A stretch of 64,000 bases of DNA. It comes from Bostrychus sinensis (lineage: Eukaryota > Chordata > Actinopteri > Gobiiformes > Eleotridae). Every line of letters starts with the position of its first letter. Within the stretch, counting starts at the first letter, position 1. A model generated the notes under the pieces. The model was not told the origin of the DNA. It was given only the letters and a program-made list of their open reading frames with translations, and made no database searches. Where the stretch lies: positions 32,017,086 through 32,081,085 of the forward strand of contig CM036247.1 in assembly GCA_020698575.1 (NCBI GenBank), given 5' to 3'. Below are positions 23,240 through 35,390 of the stretch, in pieces. The position numbers and the translations under genes are program-made.

Positions 23240-24041
23240 CAGTGATGGACAAAGTACTCAACTAATGAATCCTCTGGCTCAAATGTTACTCCAATACAAG
23301 TAAAAGTCGCTCAGTCAATTTATTACTTGAGTTAAGTACTGGAATACTGTACGTGCTTTCAAAAATACTTAAGTATTCAAAGTACTTACAAAAAGTTTTT
23401 TTTTATTTTTATTACAGTGTATTTCAAATAAGTGCACCCAAGAATTTGTGGTAAAATGTATGTTACATTCAACTCACAGACTTACAGCTCCAAATATATG
23501 AATAAAATACATTTTCTTTCAAAGTTATTTAGTATACTATTTAGTCTCCACCTTAGAATTAGAATAACTAGAGACATGTTTGTACAAAATCAGTAAAAGG
23601 GAAACAGTGGGAACTTTAATTAGTGTAAATCCATTAATGGAACAAATAGGGACTAAAAGTCTAAAACAGGTGTAAAGTTGAACAAAAGGAGCTCAAGTCT
23701 AAACTGAGATGAATCCATGTTAAATCAGGATAATCCAAACAAAAAACTAAAGGAAACAATATTAAAACAGTCCTGAACCAAATTTAAGCCAAGTCTTAAA
23801 GTATCAGTGACGATTAGTAAATGTTTATCTTGCGTGTAAGTAACAAACCACACACAAACGAGTAGCTAAATGAATATGATAAATTGTCTTTCTGTTTTAA
23901 GACAATTTCTCTTCAGAGGTTACTTCTGCCTTCATAGAAATGGAGTAAAAAGTATTATATTTCTCTTTCACATGTAGTGGAGTGAAAGTAATATGTTTCC
24001 CCCAAAAATTAGTAAATTAACTTTGTTACTGCCCACCTCTG
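23240..24041. mobile_element. hAT-like element with 'CAGTGRTGGRnnAAGTACTC' terminus
   Basis: Left CAGTGATGGACAAAGTACTC and right, reverse-complemented, CAGAGGTGGGCAGTAACAAAG. The interior has repeated 'aagtactt' and 'aagtaaaagt' motifs typical of this abundant fish repeat. A second, right-truncated copy starts at 25778. Flanking octamers do not match, so the exact boundary or age is uncertain. Confidence 0.6.
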
Positions 24042-24049
24042 AATGCTGG

Positions 24050-25370
24050 TAGCAGGGCTCAAACTGTTAATCTTCTAGTTAGTGAGTGGACGCCTCTACA
24101 CCAGAGCCAAACCAGGAATAAACAAGGACAAGCCCCAAATAAAGCTGGACTAAAACAGTAATAAACTAGCTCTAAATGAAACTTGGACTAGCTGTATCAA
24201 TCCATAACATGTCACTAATAAAGACACTTCCACTACTGTTACATCCAAGGCTGTCAATTTTAAATTAATGGTAGAAACCACTGTTTATTGAAGTTAGTGT
24301 TTTGCAATGAGCCATGTCTTTGAATATGGGGTTGTTCTGAGGCTAATCTTTGTAGCAGTCCCACAATGCACTGCTGTTAAACACATCAGCCCGAGACGGT
24401 GCTCCAAAACACACTCGCAAATGAGCCACAGAGGAGTACCACCGGTTTCAGACACACACGACGCTGGATACCGAGGTTTACAGGGCTCATTACTGCACTC
24501 ATATACTTCTGTTTGCTGTCAGGGCGTCTACATGACAGATACACTCATTAAGCTGGAATCTCTAGCTTCTGCCTTGGCTAAACACACGCAAAAATAAGCA
24601 CCAATGAAAAGGAAATGTACAGAGGAAAACAGTGGCAAAGAGAAAAAAGTGAAAGAGACAAAAAGGATGTGACAGAATTGTGACAGGAAGCAGTGGGACG
24701 GGAGAGCAGCAGTGACAGGGACAGAAGACGCCTGTCAAAACTTCAGACATATTTTAAAAGGGCCGTCCACTGGGGACAGTCCCACACCAGCGGCAAGATG
24801 AAATGTCAAAGTGCTTTTTTTGACAGTCCTCTACGTCAATGTGAAACGAAAAGACTGGCACTGGTATGAAAAAAAGCTACAATAATAGGAATAGCAATAG
24901 AAGTTGTAGTATTGTAGTAACATTGAATACTTATTTTACTTTTACACAAGTTATACAAGTGGATTATTCAGATATTTATGACCCTTTAAGATGGAAATAA
25001 AAACTGGTGACCATTACAGTGGAGGCATGTGTTTGTGGATTTTAAAGCTTGCTAAACAAAAGATGTTGTTCAAAAGTAAATCAGTAAATTAGAAGACGCA
25101 TGCACCTCCAGTGGTAACTATATCACCGTTTGAGAAGCACTAGTCTTACATTTTTCTGCCTTAAATGTGGAAAAATGGAATGGTAACACAAAAATTAAAC
25201 ATAAGTTAAGTGTGGACAGATGTGTTAGTCGTGCTCTGTGCACTTCCAGCTGGAACAAACACAGCTGGAGACACTTTTGGCTTCTTGTCTGCAGGCTCTG
25301 TCCATTGCTTTGGCTTATTACACCACACAAATACAAACACAAACCTGGTTGAGCAGCTGCTGTGTCCTTA
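24050..25370. other. gene-less intronic DNA
   Basis: A short 'aaaccaggaataaac' patch lies near 24110-24180. Otherwise no exon, repeat boundary or RNA gene was recognised. Confidence 0.5.
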
Positions 25371-25379
25371 ATCTCCAAC

Positions 25380-25770
25380 TGTTTATTCCACATTGACTTT
25401 TAGGCACATTGGAATAAACTAAGACAACACTAGAAGCACTTGGAGAGAAGACCTCTGCCAAGATCCACCCAGAAAAGTTGTCTAAATTCACACCAAAAGC
25501 AAAGCATTTATTCTTTTCCCCATTTATGGCCTTGTCTACAGACCACATACAAATCTACCAGGAACATTAGAGTTATGTTACTAGAAGACCAATTTTGCCC
25601 TATCTTGCAATGGTAAAGAACCAGTAACCAGTGATCCAAAAAAAGAATCCTATCCTCCTTCACCCATAGCTCTGACCTTTCCATAAAATGTCTTTCTTTT
25701 AATCTTAACATTTTGATCTTCGGGTTCAGGGGTAAATGCTCTATCCACTGCACCACAACAAGTTCAACAG
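25380..25770 (-). repeat. dispersed repeat family B with tRNA-like head
   Basis: On the minus strand it reads, from 25770: GTGGTGCAGTGGATAGAGC (tRNA A-box-like), then ttctttaccattgcaagata (25621-25602), gctttgcttttggtgtgaat and gatcttggcagaggtc. The middle and right parts recur on the plus strand at 62515-62890 and partly near 15490-15600. It is probably a SINE or a SINE-associated fish repeat. Confidence 0.55.
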
Positions 25771-25777
25771 TTTCATA

Positions 25778-26560
25778 CAGTGGTGGAGGAAGTACTCAAT
25801 TTCTTTACTTAATTGAAAGTACAGACAAAGGAGCAAAATTTAAAGTATGACATAAAATATTCTACTTAAAGGGACGATGAGTAAAATGTTTAAAAATTAT
25901 CCACATGTGCCAAGATATGATGTAAACATGTTTAAATCAAATATTAGTTTTACTGATAACAATGATACAGCTGATTTATTCACAATAAAAAAAAACAACA
26001 TAATGGCTAAGTTGTTTTTGTTTACATTTGTTGTTTTGGTTCTAAACCTGCATTGCTGATCATCCAATCAGAAAAAAGACCATTGTTTTGATTTAGACTG
26101 CAGTACTGTTTTCAAACCAGTACAAGTGCATGCTGCTGTACCTTTAATTAAAAGTATAAAAGTACTTACTTTCAAATGTACTTGTAAGTAAAAAAAGTTT
26201 AAATATTTTCCACAGACTCAGCACAATTTATGTGTTCAATGTGAGGGATTTTGCTGAAAAATTGTGCTGAAATGAACAAACCAGAGCAACAGAAGACGAC
26301 TGAATTAATGAGGTCTTCTGTTTTTATTATTTTGATGTTTCTAAAGAGTTCTACTTTACAGAATATTTTATGATAAGGTACTCCATATCTATGAATGCAC
26401 AGCAAAAACAAATGATTTTAAACAAAATCTCAAACTACTTTGTACTTCAAACAAAGTTCATAAAAGTAGTGAAGTGAAAGTACCCCTTGTAAAATGTACT
26501 TAAGTAAAGCACAGATACATAAAAATTGTACTTAAAGTTAAGTAACAAAGTACATTTACT
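25778..26560. mobile_element. hAT-like element, 'CAGTGGTGGAGGAAGTACTC' family
   Basis: The left end CAGTGGTGGAGGAAGTACTC matches the terminus at 23240. The right part contains ttaagtaacaaagtacattt, but the closing CCACCACTG is not seen. Several 'acttaagtaaa' and 'aaagtact' motifs lie inside. No coding sequence. Confidence 0.55.
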
Positions 26561-26564
26561 GGTT

Positions 26565-28130
26565 TCATAATGTTAGAGGATCCATTTACCAAAGTTAAAG
26601 TATTTTTGGCCCTGTTTCGCAATGCGCCACAACAAAAACATATAACTTCTTTTCTTAGCCCATTACTTCTCTGAGTATTAAAATAAAGGGTTTCTGCAGT
26701 ACATTGTTTCCCTGATTGCTTCCAAAAGGCAGTTTTTTCTCTGTCCACTGCTAAAAGCTCCTGGAATTCCAATTATTTTGTACAAACCCAAAAATGAATT
26801 GAGATGTCACGCTCGGCTGAGGGAGGCTGCAGCCCAAGAAGCATTTAGTGTCTATTATCCATTGTAATTGATGTCTACAAAGCCAAAAATATTTGATAAC
26901 CAAGAATATGTTACCTTACAGTTGGGTTAACTCTCACTAGAACACACTCTTTCCACCACACTACACACTGTCTTTGTTCACTAGCCTTAATGAGAAGCAA
27001 TATTTTGTGTTTTGTGTGCTTTAATATTGAACCTTTTGATTTCCTGGTTTAGCGCTCAGGCTTTTAATGGATTAGTCTGAAAAAAGACAGTTCATTTTTA
27101 CATTGGCCTGCTATACGTTTGCATTTACTCTACTAGAAGCTGACTGATTGTCTTAGTCCGACGATAATTTGAGGGGGTTTATGCTTTTAATGGAGAGACA
27201 GTAGTAGTTGGCAGTAATCAGGCATACAGACATGGACAACCAGAATTCATTCACATTATGGGATACTGACAGTTTTCACAGTGACGTTACACCTGGAGGG
27301 CAAAGCTCCACTCACCATCAGCTGAAGCCACGCAACGCACTCGGCGTGAATTGGAGTCCATCACAAAACCGTACCAGAGACGTACTACACATGCAATGCA
27401 TTCAGTGTGAATCTGGCATAAGTGTGCTTTGTGTAGCGGCGCTGGTTTTAGGAGATGTGTTTCCTAAGCCTCTGATACAGGTCCCCAATACACAAAAGGC
27501 ACATGACTGAAAGCTGTGAATACACTCTACCAGGTGAGCCACTGAGTCAGACTTTAAAACATATTTAAACCTATCCCACTGGACCTGCAACAAAGGGATT
27601 TTTTTCTTCGTTGACTAAACATCTGATTAATTTGTCTCGTCTGGGACGTCTGGCTGGACTGTTCAGTTGAGACAAAGAGATAATGAAGCTATTGTCCTCC
27701 CTCTAAACATTCACAAGATAATGAAGTGGAGTTACATAAGAGGCCCCTGTTCAGTTTAGTTTCTGTAAACCTATGTAGAGACAACCAGAGAAAGGAGATG
27801 CGACATGTTTAACTGTAGACACATGACACCAGGAAGTGCTCCTGAGCATTTCTAAAGCCCATACACCAGCACCGGACACGTTCTGATCATTTTGCCATTT
27901 TAAGTGTCATCACAACAAAGCCATCAGCACATTTATCTTTCTGTCAGCATCATGAAAGCATCCTGGTTAAATAAATGTCAAATTTAAAAAAAAAATGTTG
28001 CTAATAGCCGTGCTAAATAGCCATTTATGCTCTGTCCATTCTCCAGCATTGCCAGAAGGGGGCATCAGGCATCTAATCCAATCGTTCTCTGCAAAATCAA
28101 AGTAACAGCTTTTCCATACATATACACTGG
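26565..28130. other. gene-less intronic DNA with a SINE head trace
   Basis: Near 27520-27550 the minus strand reads CTGACTCAGTGGCTCACCTGGTAGAG, a tRNA-like A-box, consistent with a degraded SINE. Sequence at 27990-28080 shares 'gctaatagccgtgctaaatagcc' type text (inverted) with 31858-31885. Otherwise nothing was recognised. Confidence 0.4.
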
Positions 28131-28132
28131 GC

Positions 28133-28235
28133 TTGACATTAATGTTTTGACCCACTGGTCACTGTGACCTGTCTTTTTCTAAAGTTACAAGCCAGTTAGG
28201 GTTTTCACTAGCCACAGTTAGTTGAAGTATTGATG
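28133..28235. repeat. 'gggcttgacatta' repeat fragment
   Basis: GGGCTTGACATTAATGTTTTG followed by 'cactggtcactgtgacc' and 'ttttcactagccacag'. It shares its start and the 'tagccac' motifs with 29767, 36695 and 38300. Confidence 0.6.
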
Positions 28236-28550
28236 TGTTGATGTGTGTAGGCCTATAGTATATGATAAGCTATAGAATGTTTAGTTTTATAATATTTTAC
28301 AAGCAACTTCTAGTTCCCTTAAAAAGATAGAATAAATAGTTTATTTTGCCATGTAGTGAAACATATCTTAATTCATGTTTTTAAAAGTCACTTTAAGGAT
28401 GTTTCCCCCTCTAATCATGATAAATAACTATATATTTAATTATAGGATTTAGGCATAACCACAGAAATTTTGGCCTAAATATGTCATAAAAATATGGATA
28501 AAATCTACTGTCAATCCCTGCATATACATAATTTTAAGTTATAAAACATG

Positions 28551-28900
28551 TAGGGCTGCAACAACTACTCAGATGAATTAATTATTAAAATAATCGTCAA
28601 CTAATTCAATAACCAATTAATAGTTTTTTAGAATATACATATACTTTTAAAGACTTCTTATGCAGAGAGAAATGTTTTTTTTGGCCAAGTCAAAGCAGTA
28701 AATCCACCAAAACTGTAACAAAATATACATTTGTGTTTTTGATTGTAAAAAATGTCTGTATCTGTTGCATTATCCAGATGTCCTCAAGTAGCAGACTTCT
28801 AGCTTCATCTGGGTAAAGTTTTGCAAAAGATCACATATTTACTTACACAGCTCTTATCTGATTATTAATCAGTTAATTGTAAAAAAATTGAACTATTAAA
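28551..28900. mobile_element. hAT-like miniature element, left part
   Basis: Starts TAGGGCTGCAACAACTACTC, the well-known 5' end of a vertebrate hAT-derived repeat. It continues with many 'attaatc' blocks, including 'gattattaatcagttaatt' near 28862. The mirrored right end (gttgcagcccta) is missing. Confidence 0.6.
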
Positions 28901-29145
28901 AAAAAAAAAAGCCTTAAAAAGCATAATACTACCCCCTTTAAGAATGCTTTAAATCAACAAGTGTCCTCACAGAGACAGGAGAAGGGAGCATGTGTGTGCT
29001 GTGTGTGGGCCGGGAGCCAGTGGTAATTGGGGTCTCTTCCAGCCCCTCCGGCCCAGGGCGTGCAGCTCATAATGAGAGGAGCTGCAGTATGAGTGTGTGT
29101 TTGATTGTTTTGTGGGTGACTGCGCCTCTGGGACACTGCTCTGAA

Positions 29146-29155
29146 CCCCCCCCCC

Positions 29156-29191
<36 letters not shown>
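29146..29191. repeat. (C)13 followed by (AC)n microsatellite
   Basis: C-run at 29146-29158 followed by 16 AC units. It produces artefact open frames on both strands. Confidence 0.95.
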
Positions 29192-29192
<1 letters not shown>

Positions 29193-29712
29193 CCCACTGT
29201 GTCTTTTGTTTAACTCAGATCATTTTGGAGAGGGAAGCCTCCAAACCCGGGGGACTCTCATTGGCTACGACAGCTCGTAAAGAAGAAGCTGATTGGTTGT
29301 GACAATTAGGGCCCGCCAGCCTGTTTGCTGACCCAGACATGGACGGAGGGGAAGGCTGGACACTGGTCGTCTGTGTGTTGGGGGCGACGAAACAAACACG
29401 TTGGACAAAGAGGACCTACACAAATGTAAACATATCAGTTACAGTTTGGCTCTACTTTAGGCCAGTGCTTCTCTCTAAAGCCAGTTTTATTGCTGGTTTA
29501 GTCCTGATCTGGTGAAGTGTAGATGACTGCTTTGTATTGGTTTGGACACAGGTTAGTCCTGTTTTTGACCTTGTTTGCATTTATAGTGCATTTTTATTTG
29601 TTTGTTATCCATTGGTTTAGACCTGGGTTAGAGCAGGATCAAGTTATAGGCCCATTTAAAGATGGTACTTTGAGTAAGTAAAATCTTTTGTGAGGTCGTG
29701 CTTGGTTTGAGA

Positions 29713-30422
29713 ACAGGGGCAGTGCAGCTCCACTGGGGCCCGTGACATAAGGGGGGCCCCGCTGACAGTCAGGGCTTGACATTAACTTTTTTGTTCACTG
29801 GCTATTTTGGCTAGTGTTCTTTAAAGGTTACTAGACATTTAGTTTTTTTTTTTTTTTTTTTTTTTTGCTAGCCATAGTTTAGATGTTAAAATTCCACAAT
29901 AGTCTGTTGTTTTTACAATTTTACTTTTTAAAACAGTACTTTATCATCATCATAATAAATCTAAATAAAAAGTTTATTTAGACTCTGAATCTCTATATTT
30001 TTGGTGTCTTTTTTTATTTTATTTTTTTACATGTTTTTAATGAATTGTGTCTCTTCTCTGGTGAATTATTTTTGTCACTCCACTGATGATTTACTATAGG
30101 ATTTAAATTATGGGGATTAATAAGCAGAAAGCAGCATAAGTTGGGTCTAAAGTAGTTTAAATAAACAAAAATAAACAATCTAACTAGACAAAGTTGGACA
30201 AAGTATTTAATAATATAAAAATACATTCACCAATATTTACTTAATACATCAAAAGTTTAGTTAGTAGCAAAAATAAACATCTCATATTTTGTGGCATTGA
30301 CATGTTTGAATATTATATAGGAAAGTATTGTGGATGTATAGACATACTGAATGTGCTTCATAACTTTAGGGCCCATTCTAAAAACCTGCACTGGGGCCCC
30401 TCATTACCACCTTACACCACTG
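29713..30422. mobile_element. 'GGGGCCC' family element, split by a nested 'cttgaca' element
   Basis: The left part (ACAGGGGCAGTGCAGCTCCACTGG) and the right part (cctgcactggggcccctc, then accaccttacaccactg) correspond to the two ends of the 21154-21410 element. Between them, at about 29767, CAGGGCTTGACATTAAC begins a second element with tagccatag-type sequence and a T-tract. The nesting order is inferred from the interruption. Confidence 0.5.
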
Positions 30423-30504
30423 TTTGAGAAACAATGATTCAGCCCATTTATGCATATATAATTAGCATTATTAGCAACAGTGAAACTCTCCCATATCAAA
30501 AATC

Positions 30505-30645
30505 ATTCATTTTCTACAGATAAAGGTCACGAGGGGCTGGAGCCTGTCCCAACAACTTTGGACATGAGGCAGGGTACAGCCTGGACAATCACCCGTTCAT
30601 CACAGTGCAACCATTCATACTTCTTTTCCAGGGGCAGTTAAATGT
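30505..30645 (+). mobile_element. short dispersed repeat fragment
   Basis: Contains 'ggtcacgaggggctggagcc' followed by 'tgaggcagggtacagcctgg' and 'cacccgttcatcacag'. I recognise this as a very abundant fish interspersed repeat, probably RTE or SINE related. About 140 bp remains. Confidence 0.55.
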
Positions 30646-31239
30646 ACATTAAAGCAGTAACTTTTCTCATTTCTATGCCGTTTTTGACCATTTTTTTTTC
30701 AGTTTTTTTCTGCCATTCTGCTGCTCTGCCATGACGGAAAAAGAAAAAAGAAATAAAGCCATTGCTATTTTGTACTTTAAAAAAACAAAGCACACTACAA
30801 AGCACATTGTTGGCTGACTCAGCAAATCATTTGCATGGGTAAAATGGCCAGATGTTCTCCCTTGTCAACATTTATCCAGGCATTGAACCGGTGCAAAGGC
30901 TACACATTGGGGAATTAAACCTTTGATAGATCTAACCACTTCACTAATACAAAGCCAACAAAAAAAAGGAACACTGATAGTAGATTAGGCACATGTCTTG
31001 ACAACCATTAACACCATTTTTATGTGTAAATTGTCTAATACTAAATAGATGGCTTCACAGTGTACAAAAATATATGAAGCTGTCAAAGTTGTGAGGTATT
31101 TTGATGACGAATCTCTTCACACACAAGCACAGAGCTCACATAACCACTCATAAGTAAAATTTGTGGTGCATCATTTGATAACTGAGCATCTGGTCTCAAA
31201 ACAGCTTGTTTTTGCTCTAGTTCCCTCATCACCACACTC

Positions 31240-31640
31240 ACTATTATGAATTAGCTGCAATTATGTCCTATCTTAACGTATCGCTGCCTATTAATATTAA
31301 TACAGAGGGAAGACGCCACTCGGCGATCAGCTCTAATTGAAACCATCGATTTTCCACTGGATCTTCTCCCCTCCCCCTCATCAGCCTCCTCTTCTGCTCA
31401 TAAACCCACATTTGGCGTGCAGCACTATTTCTGCTTCTCATCTCCAGCTCTTTTCTTTTTTCTTTTTCTTTTTTTTTAACTCTCCTTCCATCACATAAAT
31501 CCTTTCATTTGTGGCTCCACAGGTGGCGGGGATGGAGGACGGATCGGTTGCCATGGAAACACCCCCGGGCCTCGTAGCGGCGGATGCGGCGGCGGCGCTT
31601 CAGGAGGAGGAGAGATTGTGTTTGTCTGTGCACCATGGAG
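31240..31640. promoter_or_regulatory. candidate conserved non-coding element
   Basis: A repeat-free, GC-richer block inside cspg5 intron 1. It has homeodomain-like TAATTGAAA (31336), an ATCGAT core, an X-box palindrome (31547-31560) and a GCGGCGG-rich end (31576-31598). Base composition and absence of repeats are what I see; enhancer function is inference. Confidence 0.3.
31547..31560. promoter_or_regulatory. RFX-type X-box palindrome
   Basis: GTTGCCATGGAAAC is an essentially perfect inverted half-site pair for RFX transcription factors. It sits in the GC-rich candidate element 31240-31640. The motif match is direct; binding is inferred. Confidence 0.45.
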
Positions 31641-32264
31641 ATTGATGAATTTCACGCTTTTGATATTGCGTGAATGTGAACTTGTTGGCATGTGTGGGCG
31701 AAGTGGGTTGGCTTCACTTGGTAATATGAGCCCAAAGTAGTCACAACAATTATAGGAGACATATTGTACTGTTTGTCAAGCTTTTTGAAATACATTTGGA
31801 CACCTTTGCATTAGCATTTCTCACAATATAACTAATTTGTCATATAATCATCATATAATGGCTATTTAGCACGGCTATTAGCATCATGAAGCTAACAGAT
31901 AGATACAGTAAGTGCTTTGTAAGTGCATAGTAGCGCTGACATTGTCAGAATGAGCGCGGTGATGTGATTTAAAAATGCACAGGAGCACTTCCTTTGGAGT
32001 TTCACGACTCAATGTCCAGCCGTGGGACTGGGCGTTTTCAGCTTTTGGGAAGGGCAGTGCCTCAGCATACAGGATTACTTAAACATGTGGGAATGAACCG
32101 AAACACAACTCCAGGTATGTTTTTACGGTCGAGACATCATTATAACATTGAAAAAAGCACAGAAAAGACAATTTAACCAAATAGGGGACCTTTACATAGT
32201 TTTTTTTAACATATTTCAAATCTTGTACTTTCCACCAGCAAGACAAAAAATTAAAAGCTGGGAG

Positions 32265-32824
32265 TAGGGTGACCATAAAAAGCACAAAAAGTGGTTCAAT
32301 CTGGTGGGACAAGGAGGGACGGACCCGAGAAATACATTTTTTCATATACAAAATTTAGCTTTACTAACGTTGCTTTAGTTTAGGGCCTATAAAACATTTG
32401 ATGTGCTGTTTTCACCCAAAATACAAATATATTTAGCAAAGTAATGTCTTTACTGAGATTTTAGTCATCAGAATAAAAAAGATGGAACAGAAAAAAATCT
32501 AAGCTCTCAGTCTGCACATTCTCAAAACAATCCAGCAGCAGGACAGCACCAGCTCACAGCTCCAAGGCCTTTCCTGAAACACGGGGCAGCAACACACCAA
32601 CCATATATCCAACCTGTCAAGATAGGACGCCCACAAATATTTATTCTGCACTTTACACCAGGAATACTGATATTAACTTGTTGTTCTTAATGTGAATCAC
32701 ACTTTTTATACGATCCACTGAGCACCAGTGAAAAAGAGGGACATTGTCTGAATAAGTTGGACAGGGGGACAGATGCCTAAATGGCTGTGCAGTACAACCA
32801 AAAGTGGGACAGGTGGTCTCCCTA
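32265..32824. mobile_element. hAT-type non-autonomous transposon, near-perfect 8-bp duplication
   Basis: The left end TAGGGTGACCATA and the right end, reverse-complemented, TAGGGAGACCACC are flanked by GCTGGGAG (32257-32264) and ACTGGGAG (32825-32832), 7 of 8 identical. Length is 560 bp, with no transposase. Subterminal 'gggacaagg' and 'ggacaggggg' motifs are present. The minus-strand frame at 32653-32874 runs across the right boundary and is not a gene. Confidence 0.75.
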
Positions 32825-32825
32825 A

Positions 32826-33340
32826 CTGGGAGGTCATTTTGACCTTGCACTACTTCAGGATTTATATTTGCCACTTAGTCTTTTACTGTAATATTTGATA
32901 GTTTTTCTAAATAGCATGTAAAGAGGGATAAATTACCAATACATCAAAATGTTATTTATGTGTTATTTGATAACATAACTACAGGTGGGTAATAGTTCAT
33001 ATTTAAGTTTATCTGAATGCTTACATTTTATGTTGTATTAGCAAGCAAACAACTGAAATGCAATATCAAATAAACTGCCAACAACCAGGAGTTCCTGGAA
33101 CAGCCGTAAGGTCATTTTGAAATAATGGTCAAAATGACCTCACGGCTGTTCTAGGTAAAACCACTCAGTATTTTTGATCATATTTATCTTTTAATCCAGA
33201 ATCTTCACAACACGAGGTGATGCATAACACATTTTTATGAAAGGTAAGTGACTGTGAGACATGTTTTTTATACAAACAAAACTGCATGGAGTTTAATAGG
33301 GGAGAGAGAGGTCAAAATGACCTTCTAGAGTTAAGGTACC
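32826..33340. mobile_element. piggyBac-type miniature element with a near-perfect palindrome
   Basis: GGGAGGTCATTTTGACC at the left, a palindrome at 33095-33154 and GGTCAAAATGACC then TCTAGAGTTAA at the right (33312-33336). These are the same arms as in 7132-7700. The central palindrome has 26-nt arms with about two mismatches around an 8-nt loop. The right end next to TTAA suggests a piggyBac target. It looks like two copies joined or one copy rearranged. No transposase. Confidence 0.5.
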
Positions 33341-34065
33341 TTTTAATCAAATTTAGCTTTGAAAAAATGTCCATTATCAAAGAACATTTTGGGTGCTGTA
33401 ACTTTTTTTCTAGAAGAGAAAAATAATGACTCATATTTGTCAGTGTCCTTATGCCACATCTCAAAGTGACCACAGTCTAATGTTTACAATCTCCACATGT
33501 CAAAGACTTTTTAAAGCACATACAAACTATGCCAAACAGAAAAAGCCATAAAGTAATTAGAAGAAGCTTGGGGCGTCATAATAAATGTGCACAGGAGACT
33601 TGTTCAGTGACTTTTCCTTGTACAACCACATACAGCGCCTGTAACTCTCCTCTTCATAAATTCAATATCAATCTGTAGGACCAACTGTAATTGCCAAGCC
33701 CATCTGAGCATCTCTTCACGTGTAAAGTATTTCAAAGTACCATATGCCAGCAGCTTCTGTGTGCATCCATGCAGCTAACGAAGCCTGTCCTCATCTGCAG
33801 AATGTTCTTTGTTTAAAATAGCGGCAATTTATAATCTCATGTGAACCATATATACATGAACATACCTATACAGTAAGTACAAACAGAGAGTGAATGGTTG
33901 TCTGTCTCTGTATCTCTAAATATTAACCCAGCTACTAACTAGCCATTGTCCAGTGTTTTCTCATCTAAGGCCCATACTTGATAGGATCTCCAGCCACTTT
34001 TAAGCAGTAATGGGGAAGAATATGAATGAATGAACAACACTTGAACTATTAATATTCTAAATAGA

Positions 34066-34122
34066 TGGAGGCAGATGATTCATCGTGGTGACCCCTGAAA
34101 GGAAACAGCCAAAAGAAAAGAA
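34066..34122 (+). mobile_element. LINE 3' end fragment
   Basis: Reads 'ggcagatgattcatcgtgg', then 'tgacccctgaaaggaaacag' and 'ccaaaagaaaagaag'. It is nearly identical in order to 42608-42665. This is the terminal segment of a fish LINE ending in a GAA-rich tail. Confidence 0.55.
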
Positions 34123-34450
34123 GATTGACACAAAGACAAAATGGTTATGGTTTCAAAAACCCTTTCCATAAACACGGCACCATCTCAGAAAATATGTGTC
34201 CACACAAAACCACTGAAAATGCTGTAATATATATGCCAGGCCTGAAGGAAGAAAGAAACCAAAATAGACAAGACCAAACAGGGCATGTGCAGAAAACTAG
34301 TGCAGTGTAAACATAAGAACATGGCGGAGAGTATGAATGTACGAGCTACAAAGGAGACCTTAGTCTGTAGTAAGACGAGCAAAATATTGTGCTGTAAAAT
34401 CCATAAAAAGCTCAGAAGCACCTGCAGCTCGAACGTAACATCATAAGGCG
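34123..34450. mobile_element. miniature element, relative of 53107-54388
   Basis: Aligns with 53797-54120: shared 'gtttcaaaaa', 'tctcagaaaatatgtgtccac', 'atatgccaggcctg', 'gtgcagtgtaaacataagaa', 'catggcgg' and 'ccataaaaagctcag'. Both copies are non-coding. This copy lacks the Harbinger insertion found in the other. Confidence 0.65.
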
Positions 34451-34784
34451 CTGGCAACTACATTTGTCCATGGGGCAGAATTTTTCTTGGTAGACACTGT
34501 AAGAGCCAGACGCTCTCATAAAATAAAATATAAATTTATACTGTATCCTAAGTAATATATTATTTTATTTATCCATTTCCTGCTTGCACACAAGCCCCAT
34601 TTTTAGAAGCCAAGCACATTTCTTTGTCATTTGTGAGTATTTGCTATGATTTTGACATGAATATGGCGTGTACACCTCAGACAACTTTGTTAGACCAAAG
34701 TGATTACATTTAAAATGTTGTAAAATGTTATTGTGTGTTATTATATGGTAGCCTATAAACTCAAAGCAGCAGCAAGTTAAATAT

Positions 34785-35390
34785 GTTTTTTGAGAAAACC
34801 AGTGAGGCAATTTCATTCAAACGTTCTGTTTAAGTAGAGCTTGGGGAGAGATACAAAATGCATTTGGAATTTTTGTCCTACCATGGTTAATGCCAGAGAA
34901 ATGAGCAAATGATTTTTATTGCCGTTTTGAGCTTTTCAGTCTGAGAGAAAGTGATTTTGGATGTTTGATGTATGAACTGTACAATGCCCAAACTGCTACA
35001 AGATGGTTGGGGACGCTCTGAGTTGGCTTCTCAGGACTTCCCAAAGCATCTTAAGGCCAAATCTCACAGATCTGTAGCAGGACTACCTCAAAGGCCAATG
35101 AGAACAGGTAAAGATGAGTTTTTTGAGAAAACTGATAAGGTAATCTCAATCAAACCTGCTGGGCGAGTAGAGCTGGGGGAGAGCTACAAAATACAATTTA
35201 ACTTTTATTCTACAAGGTTCTATGCCAGAGATATGAACTTTTTTTAACAGACGTTTTGAGCTTTTCAGGCTGAAATAAAGTGATTTTGGATGTTTCCTAT
35301 GAACTGCAGTGTAAGATGTCCAAACTGATTGGAAACACTCAGAGTTGGACTCTCAGTTCTCAGGATTACCCAAAGCACTTTCCTGGAGAA
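34785..35390. repeat. tandem duplication of a ~330-bp unit
   Basis: Unit 1 (about 34785-35065) and unit 2 (about 35118-35390) run in the same order: 'ttttgagaaaac', 'agtagagcttggggagag', 'ctacaaaat', 'atgccagag', 'ttttgagcttttcag', 'aagtgattttggatgtt', 'gaactg', then 'gagttgg' and 'ctcaggactt'. Offsets are 329-333 bp. The units have diverged substantially. No open frame is kept in both, so it is non-coding. Confidence 0.8.

Noticed and set aside
34972..35247. 91-codon plus-strand frame across the tandem duplication.
   Set aside because: It is not preserved in the second unit and has no coding signature.
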